Below, in pieces: positions 1 to 10,000 of a stretch of DNA of 64,000 bases. The DNA is taken from assembly GCA_949358305.1 (NCBI GenBank), contig OX442316.1, positions 1,674,001-1,738,000 of the forward strand. The letters are read 5' to 3'. A program made the translations under genes and the position numbers. Position 1 is the stretch's first letter. Each line of letters starts with the position of its first letter. Origin of the DNA: Strigamia acuminata. Lineage: Eukaryota; Arthropoda; Chilopoda; Geophilomorpha; Linotaeniidae. The notes beneath the pieces were generated by a model that did no database searches, had not been told where the DNA came from, and was given only the letters and a program-made list of their open reading frames with translations.

Positions 1-1094
1 ACCTAAACATTGGATTGATAAATGCATTTATTTGACTAAAGGGTCTATTTTTGGTATTGGGATGGGGTTTGCCAAGTTGAAGGAGTAATTTTCATGAGAC
101 GGTGATTTTATGCTTCTAAAGAATGCTTCTCTTGTGCTTAAGAGGTTTACGTGCTTAACTGCATCATAAAAATAGCTATCATGTTGGTAATTGGTCTAAC
201 GGTTATTGGCAAACAGATAAAACAACATAGTTAATGTGGATTTTTTAAAAGTTGCAATTTATTTTTATAGTTCAATAATTATCCAAATGTCTATTTACTC
301 TAATAGTGGAAATATAAACGAGGAAGTCGGGACATTATTTGCTCGGTACCAAAAGTAACATGTTCAACTACTTGCACACCCAAAAGACGGAAGTTGCAAA
401 CAACTTTTCCGTCCAGCCTTTCTAATGTGACACGAGTAAACACCAAAATCATTACTTCATTTGAATTATTGTATACTGTATGCAATCGAAGAATCCACTG
501 CAGTGGCGTGGCAAGGGGGCACAAACAAAGACATCAAAGGACGGTCCCCCTTGACCTTTTGCAGATCGCGGGGACAGCCGTTCCAAATATTGTAATGCTA
601 TATTTTTGGTGTGTATTGGACCGCCCTGTGTGGCAAAAGTTCTCCCTAGTAGCACACAGGGCCGGTGCGACACATTTCCACCTGAGCCGAGCAAGGCATA
701 TGCCGCCCTTTTGAACAGTAAAAAAAAATTTTTTTTATTCCGCCCCTTGAAATATGCCCCTCGCCCCTGGTAGCACGGATGATCGATTTAACATTGCATC
801 TTATGTAGATACAATGAAGTGATTGTGTGACATCATTTAAATGTCAATTTGTCACAACATATCAGTGAGTTTTTGCACTACCTGGTGGATACAGTCTAAA
901 ACACTGATGTTCATTGTGTTACTTGGGCTAACTATGCCACGGATAATATTGTCAGCCAATCGCAGCACCGCTAGAAAAAAAGTTGGAACAAGTAATGTGC
1001 CCACTGACCAATGGCAATTAGTGGATTTTCTGAGTGAATCGAGTTGCAGTTGTCGTATTTCCGACACTCGACTCTTTGAAAACCACGAAGCAAC
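1..1094. other. 5' flank of the channel gene, no gene recognised
   Basis: I see no convincing exon here. The longest open frames (about 300-714) overlap on both strands and resemble nothing I know. A stretch near 766-820 (GTAGCACGGATGATCGATTT and following bases) recurs in diverged form at about 1958-2010 inside intron 1 of the next gene, so a dispersed repeat flanks exon 1. A start resembling other hAT-like ends (CAGTGGCGTGGC) lies near 506, but I could not find its partner end. Confidence 0.5.
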
Positions 1095-3479
1095 ATGTAC
1101 GGACGAGAGCGGCCTCCTTATGTGATCAGCGCGGGCACCCACATTAACAAGCGCATCGACACGGCCTGGCAGCAAAAGCGACGGATTTCGGTGAGCGAAG
1201 AAATCGAGAAGGAGAACGCCAACTTGATCTCATGGGCGACGGCCGAAATCAGCGTGCCTGGTCTTCGCCAAATACAGAACCCCAACTACAACAAATTTGG
1301 CAAGTTGTTTTGGTTTCTTTGCATCTCTATCGCATCGGTGTTGTGCATACACCAGGTCACTCACCGGTGCATTCTCTTCAGCCAGAGTCCGATCTCCAAC
1401 GACGTCATGCTGAGCCGAGACGACTTCTTGGATTTCCCGGCTACCACCATCTGCACCACACGCTCGGCTTTGTTCAACAAAGCGGCCAAGGAGAAGCTGG
1501 TGGTCCACGAGTTTCCGGAAAACACGAGCGATCCGGCTGTGATGGCCAAGCGATATGAGTTCTGGGAGAAAAACCTAGAAGCGGTTGGAAACAACGTTCC
1601 GCTCTTGTGGAACCTCATGTCCATTAGTCTTGATAACATCGACGTGTCGGACTCGGTAATTGGGATTTGTCGTAAAAGCTTTAAGAGTGGAATCGGTGAT
1701 TATCCTCTGACTGAGAATCACAAGGGGCGAAAAAGCCCAGGGTGCTTGAATTCGAGGTTTAGCTGCAGTGCTGGACTGGCCCGGCGGGCTACCGGGAGTT
1801 TCCCGGTGGCCCGTGGCCGCTGTGGCCTGTCCCGACTACATTAATTGTGACCCGGACATCCAGATTTCCCGGCAATAAATTTGTTCCCAGTCCAGCCCTG
1901 TTTAGCTGTATTGGTAACCGGTACTTAACTAGGGCTTTTACGGTATAAGGGTTTTCCCAGTAGCATAGATGATCGATTTAACACAGCAGCTATGTAGATA
2001 CGATATTAAACGTCGCATCTATGTAGATGCATTGGGTTTGCACAAATTTCTGAATACTGTGTTTGGTTTTAGTGTCCGGATAAGAAATGTTTCAAAAAAC
2101 GATACATTTCTACCTACAAAGGAGACTGTGTCATTATCGAGGCTAGTAAGTGGGATGGTTTATAGTTTATCTGTGGAATGATGTTATTATTCACTTTTGT
2201 TTCCAGAGGATGAAGTATTTCATCGTGGTTCACTGACCGGGGTGAACATTGTCATTAAGCCTCTTATTCCCGATATTGACAAAATTGATGAGAATTTGAT
2301 CAAGGTAAGATTTGGCAGACTAGGTTCACTTTAGCGCGCCATTTTAATGACAAAAGTGACTTGAACCTGACCTTGATCTAAGCTGATCTGACAAATTTTG
2401 TAATTATGTATCGTTAGATTTATGTTCACGAAAATAATTGGACGCCAATTTACTTTAATTATTATGACACAAGTATCTACCATGGACATATCACTACAAT
2501 TACACTCACCAGAAGAAAGGTTGATATTATGAATTGCCAACAGAAAGGGTTGATTGTCTACTAATTCTCTTACAGTTTAAATTCATAAACACTAAGAAGA
2601 ACCCTTGCACAACAACCCAGGGAACTGCAGATTGTTGGAGAGCATGTCTAGAGCGAGACATAGAGAAACTTGCCGGTACCGATTGCAGGTAATATTAAAC
2701 GGAGCAATTCCTTACGATGCCCTTTTTTCCTTTCTTGTTTATAATCAATGGAAAATTGATTCTAAGTTGCAAATACCACAAGAAGTATTCAGGAACTAGA
2801 TATTTTTAAATTGGCAAAGGTCCAGGCAAATATTCTTTGAAGTAGATTGAATATTTCGCATTTAAATCCGTTGAACAAGATTTTCACATTAAAGTTTGCA
2901 CGAGACGAAAATTTAGACGAGAAGTTATTGAATGTGCCTACTGTTTGTGTCGTGTGTCCAGTGCTATCCGGCTAACCCCAAAGTTCATGCACACTCACAA
3001 AAGTAAATTGTTTATTTAATAGAATTCCACCAATGAACAGCCGAAATGATTTGTGTTCGAAAGCGCCCGAACTAAATAGAACACAACACGAAGTGATCCA
3101 CCGATTTGAATTGAGGGAAACTATGCAATGCACCCAATGCCCTCGTCGGTGCAGCGAGGTGTTGTTCAATATTTTACAAGATGTTGTTAAGCCCGGTAAA
3201 AATGGTAACACGGTGTTGCACATATACATTCCTGATAACACCATCGACTCTCTGAATGAGGCTTACACCTACGATTTTGTCTCTTTCTTGTGCGAGCTTG
3301 GTGGAACACTTGGGCTGTTTTTGGGCTTTTGCTCTCTCACTTTGATAGAGTTGGTTGAAGTAGTTTTCGGATTTCTGCTTCTACAGTTTAAGAAGAAACC
3401 ACAACAGTCTTTTTCAAAGCCGATGAAAATTTATCCTGAGAATGTAAGACGGGGCAATAAGCTTGGGAGTAATTATTAA
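1095..3479 (+). CDS. DEG/ENaC-family sodium channel subunit (pickpocket/degenerin-like)
   Basis: Rebuilt exons are 1095-1655, 2073-2145, 2207-2304, 2576-2688 and 3023-3479; phases close to give 433 aa. The family forms trimeric, amiloride-sensitive cation channels in the plasma membrane. Seen: a cytosolic N-terminus, TM1 (FGKLFWFLCISIASVLCI, about residues 75-95), the post-TM1 motif FPATTIC, the YKGDC segment, paired cysteines (CTQCPRRC), and a C-terminal pore/TM2 block GGTLGLFLGFCSLTLIELVE. The extracellular domain is short (roughly 270-290 residues). Two usually invariant positions differ: the N-terminal His-Gly gating motif reads Pro-Gly (SVPGL), and the G-x-S selectivity filter reads G-F-C. 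Start: the ATG at 1095 opens the frame that carries TM1. Exon 1 stays open past 1655, but only the splice at GTAATT joins the downstream exons in phase. Exon borders are inferred by eye. Confidence 0.85.
1766..1900. repeat. hAT-like MITE, family A (perfect 8-bp target duplication)
   Basis: A 135-bp element begins CAGTGCTGGACTGG and ends CCAGTCCAGCCCTG, so it has 14-bp imperfect terminal inverted repeats. It is flanked by TTTAGCTG at 1758-1765 and 1901-1908. CAG...CTG termini with 8-bp duplications are typical of hAT-superfamily elements. It sits in intron 1 of the channel gene. Other copies are at 10971, 38658, 43322, 44908 (partial), 54455, 57695 (decayed) and 58389. Confidence 0.85.
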
Positions 3480-3678
3480 ATTCAAACAAACACTAATGGA
3501 TATGGCACAACATTAGGGCATGAGAGCTAGAACTGGCTTTAGGTGATCTGGAACAGACCAAATTAGAGCTGTAGATTAGAAAATGTAATATTTCCTTAAA
3601 CTAATTTATATTTATTCTTATGTTCTCTCGTGGTTCATATTTTGTGAATTTTTATCATTGATTTACACTTGTAAAACA

Positions 3679-3684
3679 AATAAA
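3679..3684 (+). terminator. Probable poly(A) signal of the channel gene
   Basis: AATAAA lies about 200 nt past the channel stop codon, followed by a T-rich stretch. It is the first canonical hexamer on this strand after the gene, so the 3' UTR is probably about 220 nt. Confidence 0.5.
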
Positions 3685-3848
3685 ATCTTGTTTAATGACA
3701 CCTAATTATTTTGAACTTTATTTATTTGTCTAAAAATGCTAATATGTGGTTTGGGTATTATTCTTTTGGGAAAGGTAAATGTGTTTGATTTTACACCACC
3801 TGAAATCCAAAGACAATTTCTACAACTTCAAACATGACAATTTTAGAT

Positions 3849-3990
3849 GCAGTTTATTCTGTGTAGCCCGGACATAGGACAGGTCTCAGAAAGTGGTCCG
3901 GATTAACGGGCTGCCCCGATAGGAGTGGGAATTAAACATTGCCGGGTATAGGTTGGGTACAGCAAAATCTGTCCGGTCCAGACCATACAG
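3849..3990. repeat. Tc1/mariner-like MITE, decayed copy
   Basis: The left end (GCAGTTTATTCTGTGTAG) and the interior (CAGGTCTCAGAAAGT, then CGG and TTAACGG) match the better preserved element at 39987-40134. The right end (CCATACAG) is truncated compared with that copy. It lies in the 588-bp spacer between the convergent channel and DHCR24 genes; the rest of that spacer shows nothing recognisable. Confidence 0.55.
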
Positions 3991-4066
3991 CTCTTTGGAC
4001 ATTTGAATCTAATGCATGCTGACCCAATGCTATAACCCATGGTTGACTCAGGGTTGTGCACAACGG

Positions 4067-7000
4067 TCATAAAGGATCAATGTATTGTTTTCCAACTTGA
4101 AAGACGTCAATTTCAGGCCGGACTTTATCGAACAAGTGAGGGAAAGCATTTCTGGCATGATATTTTTCTCGAATTCTCTCATACAGAGTGAGATCAAACA
4201 TTTCTTCAAATTCCTGGCGAGTCATAAAAATGTCTGCATACAGAAACGGGTAACCTCCAACTTCTTTAGTGAAACTACAATTAAAAATTCCCTCGAATCA
4301 TTGTAATATTGTTTGAATCTTCATACCTTTCCATTTTTCTCATTGCTGCTACTGCATCGAATCTCTCTTTACACTTCACGGCATACGGTACTCCGTACAC
4401 TCCAAGATCATTGAACATTCCGTAGTTTGTACCTGGAACCATTTGATCTGGTCTTGGCTTACGCAATTGACCCCTTCAAAGTATAGTCACAGTTAAAACA
4501 AATTAATTGTGCAAGTGTCTACTGACAAGGGAAAATGCTTTGGTTCTAAACGCCCAGGGTCGGCTCAAGGTTGATCAGCTCCCATTAAATCCCTTAACGG
4601 CCATTCTCATGGCCGATAAGGGATTTACATAGGGCAGTCATCTTCTGAAGTTGCTCCACCCTCCTCCCTATTCACCACTGCGACACTCAGTAGTACGATG
4701 TCCGATCCACCACAGCCTCCATGAACGGCCGCATGGGCCGAGGTAAGTAGGCAGAATTAAAATCCATGATAGAGATCATGGCTTTCTTAAGGATCTGACG
4801 TAGTGGTGGTTCACACTTTCTGCTCAAACAAGAAGTATCTACTGCTACCTTGTTGTTTTCTCCTGACAGCAGACATTGCTAATTACTATTTACTTTTCAA
4901 CTCCGTAATCATATATTCTGCACGGATATACTAATATTGGATATGTATTAAATAATTCCTCCGCCACATTAATTTGGTCTTCAAGCTGATTTATGGGAAG
5001 TATGATGTCCTGGAAAACTTGTTTGGTAAATGTCATTGCACGGATTCCTGGCGTAGTGGTGTACTTCAGAAAAGCCGGTTTTGGCGGTAAAAGCCAACCA
5101 AAAAGCAACCTGCAATATGCGGATGAACAATAAGGTAGGAATTTGAGCCTAACAAGTTGTTACTGTTTCTATCTTACCTAAATAAAAATGAATTGCCAAA
5201 TGGAAGCATGCTTTCCACTACCCAAAATATGCTTCTGTTGTGGCGTAGCAAATATTCCCGAAGAGGAATGTAGTCATAGCCTACACCTGAAGCAAGGAAG
5301 CTTTTCACATAATAGTAGAACCACGGTTTATACCAGCGGGTCACATGGTTAATCTGTAATCCAAACCACACAGTTAAGACATACCCTCTATAAATGCAAG
5401 GCTACTTCAGAGAAAGTTTTAATATACAACTGTTAAGTGACACCGGGGCATTATGTATTGAAGTTTTAGCGTACCCGGTGGTGTTGGGATGATGGCGGCT
5501 TATCTGCAAGATTGCCTAACATCACCACTGCTTCATTTTTCGAATATATTGTGGCCTCAACAAAGTCAGGAACCTGTATTTGATAATGAAAATGATTGTA
5601 TAAGATGATTTGTATATCTGTTTTACCTTTTTATCTTTATTAAGTGCTCCACATTCGTCGCGTATGAAATCACAATAATTCTTTTGTCCTGTGATAGGGA
5701 CATACGTCAGATGTACAAAGGGTTTGATTGGTATAATCTGCAATTCTAGGGCTGTGAGCAAGCCCAATGAGCCATGAGACCATGGTAGTGCATAATACAA
5801 ATCAGAATGATCATTTTCTCTGGTTGCTTCGATTAACGATCCATCTCCGAGAACAATTTCATATGATTTAACGGTTTCATGGAACAAGCCAACTTTGTGG
5901 GAGTGGGTGGTCATGCCAGTTCCAAGAGCAAGTCCTCCAAGGGTGGCATCAGCTATTTCTAGTGTTACTGCCAGTGTGTAGCCTTTGGGAATGAGGTATT
6001 TGGTAATTTCTCCTACTGTCACCATAGGTTCCACAAGAACGGTTAGTTTATCTTCATTTAGTGACAAGATATTATATAGAGGAATTGCAATTTTGTGACA
6101 TAGATCCTAAAGGTAAATGCACTGTAAGTTGATGTACTGTATTAAGAATCATTAATTTTAGTACTTTTCTGAAGAAAGTCACGGAAAGACTCAACCAATT
6201 TGGCCTGGATGTACATAAGAGTTTTCGATCCTCTGGTTTCTGTTTTGCCCATAGTTTCACCTAATTACAGGTTTGTCAATATTAGAAACTTAGCGTAGTT
6301 TCCGGAACCAAATATTAAATTACCAAATAAACAAGTTTTCTTGGAGACTCTGGTTTTACATTATTTAGTACAAGTGTGGTGTTCGCCACTAGAGGGCGAT
6401 GGGGGCGCGGTCACATGTGCATTGTGGTGGGAGTGACACTTTTCATTAAAGCTCAACACGGCACGTATCGCTCTCTTATTACGACATACGACATGGTGTC
6501 AGAAGTGGTTTTTGGGACGGTTTTTCAAGAGTTTGGTGTGGCGTAGGATTGCAGGCGACAGTGGGAGGAACGTGTGAGTTTTGACGAGTGAAAGATTGAT
6601 ATTAAGACTGAAAACAGTGTTGTGGCGGCGGGCCGAGGATCAAAGATGGCGGCGTCGTTTCAGTTCGTTCCGCCGACGCCTTTTGATTTTAAATGCGCCG
6701 AGGGTTGGCCAAAGTGGATTCGGAGGTTCGAGCGGTATCGTGAGTCCTCGGAGTTGGATGTGGCGACTGAGTTGAGGCAGGTGACGACGTTAATTTATTG
6801 TTTGGGCGATGAAGCGGAGGACATTTTGGCCGCTTCAACCGTGACAGCGGCGGAGAAGAAGAAATACGCTAATGTGAAGAAAATATTCGAGGACTATTTT
6901 GTGGGTAAGCGGAATGTGATTTATGAATGTGCTAAATTTCACCGTAGGAAACAAGAGCCTGGAGAGACGGTGGACGCGTTCGTGACGGCGCTGCACGCGT

Positions 7001-10000
7001 TAATTGATACGTGCGCTTATGCCAGCTTGAAGGACGAGTTGGTGCGCGATCGGTTCGTCGTGGGATTGTTGGATGCGAAAATATCCGAGACATTGCAGCT
7101 GGACGGCAAATTGACATTGGAGACAGCGGTCGAGAAGGCGCGGATGAAGGAGGTGGTTAAGGGCCAGCAGAGCTTTATTCGTGCGGAAGAGCCGAATATA
7201 TTGACGGTGGGAGAGATGAAGTTTGGCCGTCGGGAGCAGCAGGAGCGGAGGCCCGGTAACGCGCCGAGTGGCGGTCAGTCGAGTTCGGGAGTTCGGCCGC
7301 CGGGGCCTGGATGCCGCAATTGTGGGTTTCCAAGGCACGAGCGAGGCGAGTGTCCAGCGAGGGAGGCCAAATGTCGAAGATGCGGAGGAAAAGGCCATTA
7401 TGCTCGCGTTTGTAGGAGTGCGCCGACGCATGAGATTCGCGAAGCCGAGGGAGGTCAGCTGGGAGAGCTGTTTCAGCAGGAGGCGCTGTTTTTGGGACGA
7501 GTTTCGGCCGGACCAGAGCGTGTTCCGGCCAGGCCAGAGCGTTCGCCGCCGTGGAGAGTAGGTGTACGAATTAATAAACAGTTAATACGATTTAAGGTAG
7601 ATTCAGGGGCGGACGTGACGGCGATTCCATCGACGAGTAGCTGGCGGCCGAGGCAGTTGGAACGACCGGGCCGAGGATTGTTTCATGCAGGAGCGGATCG
7701 CATGTCGGTGGTGGGCATGTTTTTGGAGGAGATACATTACGGAAAGTTGTCGGTGCAGGAATGGATTTATGTGGTGGACGATTTGAGCGAGCCCCTGCTG
7801 AGTCGAGACGCTAGTGAGAGGTTGGGCCTGATACGGTTTACGGGGAGTATGTCGGAGGTGACGGAAGAAGACCGACGATATTTGACGGATTATCCGGAGA
7901 TGTTCGACGGGATCGGGCGTATGAAGGGGGAATATGACATTGAGTTAGAACCTGATACGGTGCCATTTTCTATTTCAGTGCCGAGACGAGTTCCGATTCC
8001 ATTGCTGCCTCGGGTGAAAAAACAGTTGGACATTATGCTTGAGCAGGGGATCATCAGCCGAGTGGAGGGACCGACGGAGTGGTGCGCCGGAATGGTTACG
8101 GCTGAGAAGGGGAAGCCCGACAAGAACGGAGAAAGGGGGATTCGTATTTGTGTCGATTTGATACCTCTGAATAAGGGCGTGAGAAGGCTGAGGACGGTAA
8201 TGCCCGACGTGGACACTACTTTGGCGTCGGTGGCGGGGTCAAAGTTTTTCACTAAATTGGACGCTTTTCACGGATTTTGGCAGGTGATGTTGTCGGAGAG
8301 GAGTCGTTTGTTGACAACGTTTATTACGCCGTTCGGGCGGTTTTGTTTCAATCGCTTGCCGTTCGGTATAACGTCGGCACCGGAATATTTTCAGCAACGG
8401 ATGAACGAAATTTTGGAGGGATGTGAGGGGTGCGAATGTCAGATCGATGACATCTTGGTTCATGGCCGGACTAGAATGGAACATGATAAACGGTTGACGG
8501 TGGTCTTGAAGAAGTTGCGAGAGGCGGGGGTGAAGCTGAATCGAGAAAAGTGTGAATTTTGTAGGAGAGACATTAGGTTCCTCGGAGTTTACATCAGCGA
8601 ACACGGAGTGCGGCCGGACCCGGAGAAGGTGGCGGCGATCGTGGGAATGGGGCCGCCGACTTCGGTGTCGGGCGTGCGACGATTGATGGGATTGGTGAAT
8701 CATTTAGGCAAGTTCGTGCCCCAGCTGTCGCAGAAGATTCACCCAATTTCGGAGTTGTTGAGGGACGAGCGAAAGGTGATGTGGAGTTGGGGTCAGCCGC
8801 AGCAGGACGCGTTTGAGTGCATAAAGGCGGCGTTGTCGAGGGACGTGGAGCTAGCCCATTACGACTTAGGAGCAGGGGTGGTGGTGTCGGCGGATGCGTC
8901 GTCGTTCGGGCTCGGGGCGGCATTGCTGCAGCGGGCGGAGGGCGGCGATTTGCGGCCGATCGCCTATGCCTCTTCAATGATGTCAGAGACAGAGCAACGG
9001 TATGCGCAAATCGAAAAAGAGGCTTTGGCGGTTACTTGGGCCTGCGAAAAGTTTTCGAAATATTTAATAGGCCGTGATTTTCACATCCACACAGACCACA
9101 AGCCGTTGGTGCCTCTATTAGGAAATAAGAGCTTGGACGCAATGCCGGTGAGAATTCAGCGGTTCCGTATGAGGCTGATGTGGTTTAGATACACCATTTC
9201 GCACGTGCCGGGGCGACAGCTGATAATTGCGGACACGTTGTCGCGTGCGCCGGTGGAGAAGCCAACGGGGATGAGAGAGCTTGTACGGGAAGCAGAGTTC
9301 CAGGTGGATAGTGTAGCGAGTGGGTTTCCGGCGTCGAGCGCAAGGTTGGATCAGATCCGGAAGCGAACCGCCGAGGATGAAGAGGGTAGACTTTTGATGG
9401 GATACATCAAGGAAGGCTGGCCAGAGAAGCATCATTTGCCCCTGTCGATGGGAGTATTTTGGAAGGATCGGGGTTATCTGACAGCGTGGAGGGGGTTGAT
9501 CCTGAAGAATGACCGTATTTTCGTGCCGGCCGGCTTAAGAAGGGAGATTTTGGCTAAATTGCATGAAGGCCATCAGGGGATTGGTCACTGCAGGGCAAGG
9601 GCCCGGCAGTCAGTGTGGTGGCCTGGCCTGAGCCAGCAGTTGGCACAGTTGGTCGGCGACTGTAGGACGTGTCAGCAGTTTCGGGTGCCGCTGCGGGAGC
9701 CGATGATCGCGACGGCGACGCCTTTGCTGCCTTGGCAGAAGGTGGGAACTGATATTTTTTTTTGGCGGGGCGGTAGTTACCTGCTTGTTGTCGACTACTA
9801 CTCGCATTTCGTGGAATTAGAACGCTTGGATCGCATTACATCGGCGGCAGTGATCAGTAGGATGGAGTCGATTTTTGCGCGGCACGGGTATCCCGAGGAA
9901 ATGGTGAGCGACTCGGGGACGCAATTTATGGCGGCCGAATTCGTGCGGTACGCGACCGAGAACGACTTCCGCCTTGTTACGAGTAGTCCGCATTACCACC

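Noticed and set aside
394-714. Open frames on both strands in the first 0.7 kb
   Set aside because: They overlap each other, have no recognisable domain and no splice partners.
1656-1844. Extension of channel exon 1 into a longer open frame
   Set aside because: It runs into a MITE (1766-1900) and loses the family pattern; the splice at 1655 joins the next family exon in phase.
8239-8977. Long antisense frames within the Ty3-type gag-pol
   Set aside because: Shadow frames of a GC-rich coding region; composition is Arg/Pro/Ser-rich and without domains.
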